A stretch of DNA of 64,000 nt from Paramecium octaurelia (Eukaryota; Ciliophora; Oligohymenophorea; Peniculida; Parameciidae): positions 186,001 through 250,000 of the forward strand of contig CAJJDP010000016.1 of NCBI GenBank assembly GCA_905182995.1, given 5' to 3'. The notes beneath the pieces are model-generated. The model was given only the letters and a program-made list of their open reading frames with translations. It was not told where the DNA came from and made no database searches. Of the stretch, positions 37,270 through 49,032 are shown piece by piece. Position 1 is the first letter of the stretch, and every line of letters starts with the position of its first letter. Both the position numbers and the translations under genes were made by a program.

Positions 37270-37345
37270 ATCCAAAAAACATCCTTCTTCAACATTTATC
37301 GATGCTTTATTTCCAATAAATGTTTCATTAAGTTTGCTTCTATTT
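37270..37345 (-). promoter_or_regulatory. SECIS-like element in the 3' region of the thioredoxin reductase gene
   Basis: On the minus strand: ATGA at 37328-37325, then a perfect 9-bp stem (arm AACATTTAT at 37324-37316, arm ATAAATGTT at 37299-37291), then GA at 37290-37289. The 16-nt apical part has an AAA starting 12 nt after the ATGA. This is the eukaryotic SECIS plan: 5' AUGA and 3' GA quartet, a helix, and an unpaired AA in the apical loop 10-13 nt away. A lower helix is possible between 37340-37331 and 37287-37272. It lies about 130 nt past the stop codon, a normal place for a SECIS. Confidence 0.65.
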
Positions 37346-37427
37346 CAAAACAAACAAATGTCTTCCTTCCTCGAAATCAGTCTCAGAATACTTCTATTAA
37401 AGGTTAGGCGGAGTTTCTGTTTTAAAC

Positions 37428-37454
37428 ATCCCCTAGCCATAAAGGCCAGGGGAT
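37428..37454 (-). promoter_or_regulatory. Stem-loop 6 nt after the Sec codon (SRE-like)
   Basis: On the minus strand, arms 37454-37444 and 37438-37428 pair over 11 bp, with one G-U, around a 5-nt loop. The stem begins directly after the final TGA, that is 6 nt after the inner TGA at 37463-37461. Selenocysteine redefinition elements of known selenoprotein mRNAs sit at this distance and promote UGA readthrough. It is GC-rich in an AT-rich neighbourhood, so it stands out. Confidence 0.55.
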
Positions 37455-38995
<1,541 letters not shown>

Positions 38996-39678
38996 AAATT
39001 AATATTAAAATTGTGTTTAAATCTTTATTCCAAAAAATATCCTACACTTATTAGATCATTATTATTTATATTATATTAATATATTTATGTGTATTCTATA
39101 AATTTATTAATCCTAATACTTTATAAATTGTCTTACAATAAGTGAGAACTCATAAAATCATTTAGTTTGCTAGATTTAGTAATTCCTAATCATAGATTAG
39201 TAGATCCTCTAAAAGATGTAGTTTATAAAATATAAAAATTTTAGTACTAATATAAAATTTAAATTTATAAATCTTAAATAAAATCCAAAGTTCAAGTTAA
39301 ATTTATCTCTTCTTCTTATGAAATAATGGTATTTTACTGAAATCAAAAGATTTCAACAAGTTTATTCTAATATAAAAAGTTTGATAATCTGAAGTAATAT
39401 CATTTTTAACTATCTGAAATAGTTAAATTAAGTAATTTAAGTTAAGACTATTGTTTAAAGGAAGCTAAATACTAATAAATATCTGGATAATATTCTACTA
39501 ATTTTAGTTGAAAAATTAATGTTAACTCTTCTTTGATTGTTCTTAAAGATTCCTATTAGCTAAAAATGGAAATAAAAATTTTCTTGACTCCTCTATGTTT
39601 GGAGCAACAAATTCAGCTTTTTATTAGGAGAATCTTATGGATTAGAAATAGTTAACAAATAAAATATATATACAATCA
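38996..39678. other. Intergenic, nothing recognised
   Basis: About 680 bp of AT-rich sequence upstream of the thioredoxin reductase. TGA is frequent in all frames, and no coding stretch or RNA gene is seen. Confidence 0.4.
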
Positions 39679-39978
39679 TCATTAGAGTTATTCTGAGATG
39701 GAAGCACTTAACCTTTTTAAAATCAGTGGAGATCGAGCAATTAGTAAAGAGCAACGATGACTCGGAGTATTTGAAATATTATCTGATGTCTCATTGTCAG
39801 AATCAAGAGATCTAAAGGAGAATACTTGTTTCTTTTTGGAGTCCTCGTAGTTCAATTGTTTCAAATTTGGATCTGTTAGTTGTTCCAGTTTTAACTATTC
39901 ACATAAATATTTGAGAATTCTTTTCTCGATTTCCTTCATTTCTTGTAAACACAATTCATTATCTATCGTATCATTCAT
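39679..39978 (-). CDS. Small hypothetical protein
   Basis: Intronless, 99 aa, with ATG at 39978 and TGA at 39681-39679. It is acidic to neutral and probably helical in the first 60 residues (LCLQEMKEIEKRILKYLCEQ), then Ser-rich with a basic end (LLIARSPLILKRLSAS). Its base composition contrasts with the AT-rich flanks, and it is divergent from the next gene by only 49 bp. No family is recognised. Confidence 0.55.
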
Positions 39979-40027
39979 TGTAATTAAAATATTAATAATT
40001 TTTGTATTATTGATTTAAATTTAAAAT

Positions 40028-40508
40028 ATGAATTGTGACAAGTCTATACTAAAAGAACTGATTTAAACCAATATTATTTTGATTGAGGAAGCAAAAGAAT
40101 CTAATCTGCAGAACTTCAACAATTCTAAGATGTGGATCAAAAAGTCATTTAATAATTTGTTTAATCTACTTCCAAAGGAAACTCTGGAAATGGACATTAA
40201 TCAACTACTTACAGTCTCAGAATAAGAAGAATTGATCAAGGATCCTCAACTTTCAATTGACTTTTTTAAAAATAAGTTCTAACGAGACATAGATGATCAA
40301 GATTGGGAAGATGAAGTAGAAACACACTTAACCCCACCAAAAAAGTAAATTGAATTTTTCATAAACAATAAGATTACTACCTTAAACTAGAACTTTATAA
40401 TCCAGCAATATGGGATTTAGAAAGAAGCCTGCTACAAATTTGCAATCCTCTTAAAAAAAGCTACTTTCTAGCGCAATTCACAATAAATATAAAAGAAAAT
40501 TAATTTGA
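40028..40508 (+). CDS. Hypothetical protein, about 150 aa
   Basis: ATG at 40028, with one likely 28-nt intron (40347-40374) that leads to TGA 40506-40508. Unspliced, the frame would run on into the convergent XPB gene, so the spliced model is preferred; it totals exactly 151 codons. The N-terminal 90 residues are helical and acidic (LKELIQTNIILIEEAKESNL, WIKKSFNNLFNLLPKETLEM, DDQDWEDEVETHL). The C-terminal 45 are basic and Ser/Gln rich (GFRKKPATNLQSSQKKLLSS). No family is recognised. It shares a short 49-bp divergent promoter with the 99-aa gene. Confidence 0.6.
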
Positions 40509-40638
40509 TTTCTTCAAATATAACTTAATTAATTCACAAATGGCTTATATATATATATAGAATGAAAATAGACTTCTTGTCTCTATTATTTGCTTGTCAA
40601 TATAATAATTTAATAATATTTTATATTTTGTATTACTT

Positions 40639-42751
40639 TCAATAACCATCTTCTTCCCTATCATCATCTCCTTTTGATGTGCAAGTATCTAAGACCTTCT
40701 TTTACATTTCATCTAAAATCTTATCCAATTGTATTTTTTTATCTGCCTCTGATTGAGGAGGTTTGAGTTCGTCTGCTGAAATGATTTCGTAAGGGTATCC
40801 CTAATTAATTACAGCAATTTATCTCTCAAATTGAATTTCTACTTCTCTTGTTCCCTTAGTTACAATTGAATAAAAGAAACAATCATATTCCCCAATTTAA
40901 TTTTCTTTCTTTCTTTGAATTCTACCCATTCTTTAAAACTCCTATCTAACAGATTTGAAGTTAAAACTAATCTGAATTCCCACATTTGCAGATGGCAAAT
41001 CCAAACCTTGATCGGCAATTTACCCGAAAATAATCACATCCAATTTATCCTCTTGATATAATTTATAGATAGCTGATCTTTCTGTTTATTCCACCTTCTG
41101 ACTTATAATAGGACAATTATTAAGTTTAGCGAATTTCTCAAGAGTGCCAGTATCTGCTAATTTGTTAACTTTCTCACAGAATACTAAGATCTTATCCTTT
41201 CTTGCTCTGTGTATATTGATTAAACTTTACAAGACTTCGAATTTTTTTGGCTATTTAAATATTCATATTTACATTCATTTAATACAAAGTGTTCGTAACA
41301 AATTGATTATTCACTCTTCTGAACTCCTCATATTTGTTTTTATACATATCCTACATGCCAACATAGACTTAGACGCAATAGATTTTACTCACATATCCCA
41401 TCTACTTAAGATCCACAATCATGGATTCATGCAATTTAGGACCTACTTTATAAAAAATCTCCTTGATTTTATTATCCTATCTGTAGGGTGTTGCAGTTAG
41501 ACCGATTTTCATATTTGCCTTCAATTTTGAGATTTCAGCATTTATCTATTCTGCAGGCAAACCGTGGACTTCATCCATAATCAATAATGGCCATTCCAAA
41601 GTAGTTACATGTTTGATGTCTTTTCTGTTTGATGAAATCATGTCCTTATTTGTAATCACGATGATGTGTTCCCTCCCTAAGACTGCCATTGGCACTTCTT
41701 ATTGGGTTCTCAAAATAATAGCTAAATTGTTTTTATCCATTTCTGTAAACTTAATAAAAGACTTTTACCATTAATAGACATCATTAACCTAATCGCATAT
41801 AATAAGTGTTTTTCTCTTGATTTTTAAAGCCACATTGATTCCAAGGAGAGTTTTACCTGCACCACAAGGTAAAATAATAACTCCGGAATGAGCTTTGTCA
41901 TTTTAGAATATTTTCTTCAAGGCTCTATTCTAATGGCTATATAACTAATAGATGGCCTTCATTCTAAATTGCTACAATTTCTTTTATGTGTCTTGCTTTG
42001 TATTTTCCAAGTCTTTTAGATAATCGAATTCTTGCTTAACAGGTACATTGAAATCTTCCACTAATTCCCTATTGACACTAAAGTGCTCATTAGCTTTTAT
42101 TTTAAATTTAACAAATGTTTTATTATCATTCAATAGACTATCTTATCTATCGTAATTCTCAATGCTTGTAAGGTTGTGCATCTATCCAAATTTTCGTTGT
42201 TTTAATTCTTGCAATAATTTCATTTCTATGTCAATGTAATAGGAATCTTTTTCCAGATAAAAATACGCTCTATTGAAATATTGAGTATTCTTTTCAATGA
42301 AATCAGTAATATCCTTAGGAATTCTCTCATTCTTAGCTAATCGATCGATTTCACTTTTAATCCGCTCTTCATTCCAGCCAAGTGTCATTGCTGTATATAG
42401 AGAATAAAATGTAATGATGAAAGTCTGAATGTTCGTGGTTGTGGAACTCGGCTCAGCAAATTATATCAAGGTTTCTTCTGCAGCCGCTGCATCTCGATGA
42501 AATTTTTCTAATATGATTTCATATTTCTTCCATTAAGTTTCATTACTGTTTTTAACCTTCTTCAATTGCTATTCATTTTAAGGCTCATCTATTCTCATAA
42601 TGATAATTGGCCTTAAATAATGATCCATCTTAAATGTTTCATCCATTTCAGAATTCTAGTTTGATTTATATTTATTATAATAATACCAATTCAAAAGGTT
42701 TTTAATAATTAGACACAATAGAGGTTGTGAATTTAATGTGTTACCATCCAT
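40639..42751 (-). CDS. XPB: XPB/ERCC3/Ssl2, TFIIH DNA helicase/translocase subunit
   Basis: 696 aa with one 22-nt intron. XPB is the TFIIH ATPase that opens promoters in transcription initiation and takes part in nucleotide excision repair. N-terminal XPB domain: HYLRPIIIM, FAEPSSTTTNIQTF, FYSLYTAMTLGWNEERI, IPKDITDFIEKNTQYF. Helicase: SGVIILPCGAGKTLLG (Walker A), LLIMDEVHGLPAEQI (DEVH), IGLTATPYRQDNKI, ILVFCEKVNKLADT, DQGLDLPSANVGIQIS and RQEFQRMGRIQRKK, ending in the family's FFYSIV and VINQGYPYEII. It is shorter than human XPB (782 aa), mostly at the ends. ATG 42751 keeps an open frame; ATG 42646 is an alternative 35 codons in. Confidence 0.93.
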
Positions 42752-42881
42752 ACTCACATCGAATATTAATTTATTTTAAAGACATTGAGGTGTCCTTTGT
42801 TAATATTATTCTGTTTAGAGAAACTTTATACTTCCTGAAAGAAATTCTCGAAATATTATTTAAATTAAATTAGTTATAAGA

Positions 42882-44411
42882 ATGGACAACGACACATCCA
42901 CATGCTCTATCAGAAGCAGCAGTGTGAAAGTTCAAAAAATCTTTGATTAATATATGGCTTAAATTGCTCCTCTACCTAATCTCTAAAATTCTACTAACAA
43001 AGAAAATTCATTTTCAATCTCAAATGATCAACGATCCAATTATCACACCAGAATTTAAACACCTGACAAGACAACATAAAGAAGCAACTCATAAATTTAG
43101 GCTCTATAGGCTTTGTAAAAAAAGAATCTCGAGCTTAAAACAGATAATGATAGTTTGAAAGAGCAGTTAAAAAATTATTAAAATTAATAAAGCACTATTA
43201 ATGAAATCAATACCATCTATCAAAATCTATAATAACAATACATTGCTTTAGATTTAGATCATAAATAATTGTTGCAATCCTATGAATTATAATTAAGTCA
43301 ACTTAAGTTAGAAAAGGATTAATGTATTGATTAAATCAATCAACAATATAAATTGTAATTAGAAGAAATGAAGCAATAAATGCAATTGTAAAATGAACGA
43401 TATAAGAACATAGAAGTTTGTAGAAATGATTAGGATAGTCTACTTCAGAACACTCTAGATGAATTAAGAAAGGAGAGGCAAATGCTTAATAAATTCAAAT
43501 TAGATTAGAGGCTATTATTAGAGGATAATGAATAATAATATGAGAAGCAGTTGCAGTATCAATAAAAACTTTATCAAGAAATGAAAAACTAAAATGCTAT
43601 ATTAGTGAAAGAAAAGTAGGATTAATAGGAATAAATAAAGGCACTAGAAAACACTTATAAAGAGCTTGTCTCTCATCAAAAATAAGAGATCTAAAAACTA
43701 TAAAAGTAGTATACTGATATAAAAGGCTTTTTCGAAGCCTAGATGTAGTAAGTCTAAACAGAAGTTTCATGTGCAATGTAAGAATTAAGAAGCAAAAATA
43801 GCAGTTATCATCAATAATTATAGGAATAAGAATTAATTATAGAGGACTTAGAAGATCTAAATAAATAGTTAAAATAATAACTACTCTTTAAAGATTAGGA
43901 GTTATTAAACTTAAAATCTTAATTAGAACAATTGTAAATTTAACATGAACAATTGAAATAAATGAATGATGAACTCATAAATTAATTTAATCTTTAAATA
44001 TAAGACTTATCATAAAAAATAGAAGTGGAGAAACAGAATTTTGATGAAGAATCAGAATTAAATGAAGATGATAAGAAAGAAATATATAATGCCTTGCATA
44101 ATGATAAAACACTGTAATTAACTACTTCTCAATCTAAAAATGATTTACTATACGAATAGTAACCATAATCATCTACAAGAGATCTTGAATATAAATTATT
44201 ACTTTCACAAATAATCGAAGTAGAAAAGGAAGCGTTTCGATTAAATAATAATTATTAAACATTATTCCAGTAGTTCTCGAAGAACAATCAATTATCTGAA
44301 TAATAGAAACAACACTTGAAACAAGAGATGACTGATTTAATGTAGAAAATCAGAGTAAATAACTCAAAATTATATGAACTTAAAGCCAAGGAATTCACAT
44401 ACTTATCTTGA
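42882..44411 (+). CDS. Coiled-coil protein
   Basis: Intronless, 509 aa. The first 85 residues are Ser/Thr/Asn rich and unstructured (MDNDTSTCSIRSSSVKVQ). The rest is near-continuous heptad repeat rich in Gln, Leu, Glu and Lys (for example LRKERQMLNKFKLDQRLLLE, LEQLQIQHEQLKQMNDELIN), with a short acidic break (EDDKKEIYNALHNDKTLQ). No motor or membrane segment is seen. It is probably a cytoskeletal or trafficking coiled coil, and no orthologue is named. It is divergent from XPB with about 130 bp between. Confidence 0.75.
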
Positions 44412-44632
44412 TAATTAATATATATTTAATGATTATTTCATCCACATTCAAATACTCAAAAATAGGTTGATAATTGTATTTTGATGTTTGAGATATTTTC
44501 ATATTTGTTTACTAAAAATAATTGATTTTTAATTAATATTGAATAGCCTAATTCAACATCTATATATAAATAATTTAAACAGAAGAGCTAATTAATGTCA
44601 TAAAATATTGTATTGATAATGATCTATAAAAT

Positions 44633-45271
44633 TCATTCTCTTTATTTCTCTTGTGCTTTATTAATTGATAGGTATTTGTATTTAACAATATTCTTAAATT
44701 TCTTTTCTTCATAAGTTTTATTGGCAATCCTCCCTCTTGCGTTTATAAACCAAATTTAAATCTAATTGTTAAATAAAAGGGCTACCTATTTGCATGTAAG
44801 ATCGCACTTCTCAGCTAATTGGATTGTTTATTCCTTCGTTGGGTAAGGGTATGAAAAATGCTTATATAACCAACCTTTGAGAATAATATTAGACTTTTTT
44901 GAAAACTTGTGGCCCTTTTTATTGTCCTATTGATTTTGATCCTTGAGAATTTGGCGTTATGAATAGAGTTTAACCTCATTCTCCAGGACCTATTGCATGT
45001 AGTCAAAGTGCTATTAAAGAGATTTGATGGTGTGACATTCCAATTCGTTATTATTCAGTGAACGGAGGTAGGTTAAGAAACCTTAAAAATGAGAAATATG
45101 TGTGGCTGTTTGACTTTATGTGACTTGCTCTTCGATTTGAGAGGATAGGTTTTGTTCGTCGTTTAGATTGTTGGAGTTGATCCACTTCTAAAAGAGAGTT
45201 TCAAGTGCATTGACTTGCTGCAAAACAAATAACTTGCGTTATTCAGCATGAATAGGTAATGATTGAGACAT
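44633..45271 (-). CDS. TALE-class homeodomain protein
   Basis: Intronless, 212 aa. A helical Gln/Leu-rich N-terminal part (residues 1-120) precedes a TALE homeodomain at about 125-185: GWLYKHFSYPYPTKEQ, the three-residue-extension loop with the PYP signature; AEKCDLTCKQVALLF (helix 2); and QIQIWFINARGRI (recognition helix). W48, F49, I50 (TALE-specific), N51, R53 and R55 are all kept, and residue 54 is Gly. TALE factors bind DNA containing TGAC-like cores, often with partners. Homeodomains are rare in ciliates, which makes this notable. The basic C-terminus (KTYEEKKFKNIVKYKYLS) ends 30 residues after the domain. Confidence 0.85.
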
Positions 45272-45371
45272 TTGATTGAGAAAATTGAGATATTTATTTA
45301 AATTAGATACATTCACTCATCCATAAACCTAAAAACTTAGAAATCAAAACAAATTATGTTTTTTTATTAAA

Positions 45372-45653
45372 ATGAGTTTAATTACTACATATACTCAATA
45401 TTAAGGATCAAAATTAAAACTATAGTATTTGAGTCTTTCAAGAGTAAAAGCGTGTTCAATGTGTAGTAAAATATTGAAACAAAGGTGTGCAACCAAAAAT
45501 GAAGAGACACAGAACAAAAAAAATATTAAATTATAATTTCTTAAGAGAATTTTATAATCTTTTACATCAACAAACCCTGCTTTACATTTTCGATCTTTTG
45601 TCAAATAGCTTTTTCTCTATTAAGAATTTAAGTAAAGAAAAGCATTATTTTGA
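45372..45653 (+). CDS. Small ORF, doubtful
   Basis: 93 codons from ATG 45372 to TGA 45651-45653. The text is basic with a CSMCSKILKQRC cluster that could bind metal. A second, longer open frame in the same DNA (from ATG 45499, NFLREFYNLLHQQTLLYIFD onward) also looks protein-like, and I cannot decide between them or find an intron that joins them. It is either one small gene with an unseen intron or a decayed gene. Confidence 0.3.
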
Positions 45654-45816
45654 GGAATGTAGTAAAATCATTTTATTAACTTAAATTTTGAAGTAAATAA
45701 ATATCAAGGATTTAATTATTAAGGAAGAGTATCAATAATTGAAAAATCAATAGAATTTTTCAAAATTGAAAAGAAACACAAAAAAAGGAGAAAGATTTAT
45801 TTGTTATATAATTTTT

Positions 45817-47079
45817 TCATTTACCTTAGTTGATCCAATATTACTCATATTTTTCATATTTCTCAGTGTTTCTTTTTAATATGTCTTCTAGAGGCCCTAA
45901 CATTCTTTTGAAACTATGTCTATCCAAATATATCAATTTGACTTCTGTCTATAAAACAGTTAATAATTAATTTTACTTCAGCAACAACATTGGCTTATCT
46001 TGGAATATCCTTTAGTAAAGCTAATTCTCCAAAATAGTCACCTGCTTTATATTAAAAGACTTTAACTGGCTCTTATCCTTGAATCAATGTTTTGGTTGCT
46101 ATTAATTCACCTTCCTCTATCATATAGAAAATATCTCCTTATTCTCCTTCTCGAATAACATAATCTCCTTTTTAGAAAACGGCACTTCTAATTGCATCTG
46201 CAACATGAGATCTTTCATATGGATCCATCATTGAAAGCAATTCAATTTATTTAAGGACATTTACATATTTTTCCCTCTTTCTAGAAATGTAATTAGTTAA
46301 GAATACTTCATTGCTGCATCCTTAACAATGTGATTAAATGTTTATCTGTCTAATGCAAACAAGACAGAATTAGTTTTACTTTGAATTGAGGCAGCTCGTG
46401 GTGCATTGTACAATAAGGCTAGCTCTCCAAATGATTCTCCAGGATAGTAAACTTTTAAAAATTTGTTTTCCCCATCTTTTGTAAATCTCTTATAACAATT
46501 CAGCTCCCCTTAATCTACAACATATAAATTATCTCCATTGTCTCCTTATTTGATGACCCAGTCCTCTCCACTACACTATTGCATATCAATTTTTACTTAT
46601 AACTACGTTCTTCCATTGCATCAATTACAATATCTTTTTCTTTCTAATCGAGTGATGCAAACATGAATGATTGCTCTAATCTTTTCCCTATTACTTCCTT
46701 CTATTATTGAGTTTTGACAATCACTCTAGGTTAAAATGACTGTTATTTTAATATTAAATATACACCTCCTTTCTATTGTATTATCCATATGCTTCGGCTG
46801 AAATAGAAGCTCTTTATTTCCTAGCAGCAACAGGTCTTTTAGGCAATTCTATAACTTCGTCATCAGAGGATGAGGATTGCGCATTTTATTTCTATCTGGA
46901 TTTAACAATATCTCTTCCCTTTTTATCTAACCAAGCAATTGACCAATCAATCTAATATTTTGATCTGATCATACCACATTTTTTGGCTGTTGGGCTAGAA
47001 TGTCTTCCATCAATTTCTAGAGTAGAAACACCACATTTTCTTGGGCATAAAGACGTAGTTTTTCTGCCTATTAATTCAT
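45817..47079 (-). CDS. cAMP-dependent protein kinase regulatory subunit
   Basis: 377 aa with five introns (23, 26, 26, 26 and 28 nt); the spliced length is exactly 378 codons. Residues 1-45 are the dimerisation/docking helix pair ([20 protein letters not shown]). A Ser/Asp-rich linker leads to the inhibitor site [14 protein letters not shown], then two cyclic-nucleotide domains with intact phosphate-binding cassettes [18 protein letters not shown] and [18 protein letters not shown]. The Arg that contacts the cyclic phosphate is present in both. The inhibitor site aligns with RRVSVCAE of type II subunits. It has the phosphorylatable Ser, but Gln replaces the P-3 Arg. It should bind and silence PKA catalytic subunits until cAMP rises; in Paramecium that pathway controls ciliary beating. 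Confidence 0.93.
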
Positions 47080-47139
47080 TTAATGGATAATTAATTAGGC
47101 ATAGGAGCATTTAAGTTTCAATCATTAGTCTCTAGAGAG

Positions 47140-47901
47140 ATGAGATCATCAAAAGACATTATCAACAGCAGATCTCAAATCAGAATCGATCACAGGCTCT
47201 CTCTCATCGAAAAAAGTAAATAACAATTAAAACCTCCCAGGAAAACCAAAATAAATTAAGCATCTAGAAGTTCTAATAGATAAAATGCTTAAATATTAGG
47301 GGACAGACAAGCCTAATAATTCGAATTCAATGTCTCCTCGTCTAGTAGTTCTACAAACTCTGAAGGCATTGCTGAAAAAGATGATTAAAATCGTGCAATA
47401 CGCTCAATCAAAAAATTAGGCATGGTATTCGAATTCTCTATAAACTAGAATATCTTTACACCCCAACCCTCTCCATAAAAGTAAGTTCCCACTTAAAGAA
47501 GCTAACCAAGACCTTAAAAAAAAGAAATTCAGTTTTTGCGTAGCTTATGTCAAAATTCAGAATTAACAAATAATAGTCTAGTTAAATTGGATGAATATAA
47601 AATAGATAAAGAAATATATGTGGATATAGATTGCAGAGATATAACTACATTCCTCCGATTACAACATGAAGTGGAGGAAATGAGAAGAAAATAAACTGAT
47701 TTTCACCTATAAAAATAGAGGCATTTTGAAGTCCTGGGAAAAAAGGATCCAAAAAAGGCATAAAATACGTAGCATGAAGATTTTTGGACTATTATGATGG
47801 CAAAAAGAACTGCTAAAAAACTCATTAAAAATATGAATTGGAAACGCAAACTTCCAGATGAAGAAAAAAAGGTCCTAAGCAAAAGTATTCATGCTTTGTG
47901 A
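47140..47901 (+). CDS. Hypothetical basic protein
   Basis: Intronless, 253 aa. The first 140 residues are Ser/Gln/Arg/Lys rich and disordered, with a Ser tract (VSSSSSSTNSEG). The second half is more ordered: EIQFLRSLCQNSELTNNSLV, EIYVDIDCRDITTFLRLQHE, HEDFWTIMMAKRTAKKLIKN, ending KVLSKSIHAL. No family is recognised. It is divergent from the PKA regulatory gene by 60 bp and 29 bp upstream of the cyclin gene. Steady open frame and coding composition support it. Confidence 0.72.
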
Positions 47902-47930
47902 TTTTTATATATATATTTAATTTTTAACGA

Positions 47931-48989
47931 ATGCTAAACTGCCAACATAAACCTAAGAAAAACATATGCAAATTATGTGGAATAGCTGTTTATAAAGATG
48001 GATCTGTTGCTTATAAGCATAATTACTTTAAGAGTCATCAATAAGCTAAAAATCTTTTCGAAGACCTAAGCAACATAAACACAAATTATGAAAGAAGAGA
48101 AGAACTAATTGATTTCCTGTATTAAACTAAACAACGCTTATAATTAACTGATCAAACTTTTCATTTAGCCATTTACTATTTGGATAGATGTTAACACCTA
48201 CTTCAATTTCACAATCAAAAATTAATATCATTATTGTGTTTGATGGTTAGTTCGAAAATGATCGAAGATGATACTCATATTCCAGGAATGAACAAATTGT
48301 CTAAAGCTAGTGATTTAAACTTAAATAAAAATGAATACAAATAGGCAGAATGCTTAGTTTTAAAAACATTAAATTGGTAATTTATAATACTTATTCTCAT
48401 AGGAAACTAAAAGTCAACACTTTATATGAACAAGTCTAAAGTCTCCTATGCATAGGAGTAGTCTTCTCTACAGACACTAATGATGGAATTATGGATAACA
48501 ACATTATCAATTTTGTTTGTAGTAAGATGCTAAAAGACCATTCTAAAATTGCCTATTAAGTAACCAAAATACCTTAATTGATGTAAATTAACACTAAGAT
48601 TTTGGCTATGGCAATTGTTTTATACATGAGAAAACAATGTCGGTTGCATCCTCTGTAGTAATTTTTTGGTTATGTTCACTAGTCCACATTAACTATAAGC
48701 TCAGCTTGAAGAAAATTAAAATCAATTGTTGATTGACACCTATGGTCAACTCAATAATCTTTTATAAAACAATTCTTTAAGTAATACAAAAAGTGTTTCA
48801 CGAGCCTTGTCACCTAATACACTTACTACTTGCAAATCTATGCCTCCTGTCACTAGAGTTACGTAGAACGCAAGAATGCCTCTTAACATAATAACAAATC
48901 ATCAAATCTGTGTCAAGCCTAAACTCATAAGATCAAAACATTAAGAATAAGATTTGAACCCATTAAGAGTTAAGCACAAGAACTGTTGA
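47931..48989 (+). CDS. Cyclin-box protein
   Basis: 335 aa with two introns (26 and 25 nt); the spliced length is exactly 336 codons. A cyclin N-box spans about residues 40-150: RREELIDFLYQTKQRLQL, FHLAIYYLDRCQHLL, ISLLCLMVSSKMIEDD and QAECLVLKTLNWKLKVNTL. It carries the LDR and SK(M/x)xE marks of cyclins. A second helical box (about 160-235) is less clear. The N-terminus holds CQH-x6-CKLC, a possible small zinc site not usual in cyclins. The C-terminal 80 residues are Ser/Thr/Asn-rich and basic. It should activate a CDK, perhaps in transcription or the cell cycle. Its subgroup cannot be set by eye. Confidence 0.8.
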
Positions 48990-49032
48990 TTATATATTTG
49001 TTTACTATAGATAAATTAATAAGTTATAATTT

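Noticed and set aside
41144-41500. Plus-strand 118-codon frame
   Set aside because: Antisense to the helicase domain of XPB.
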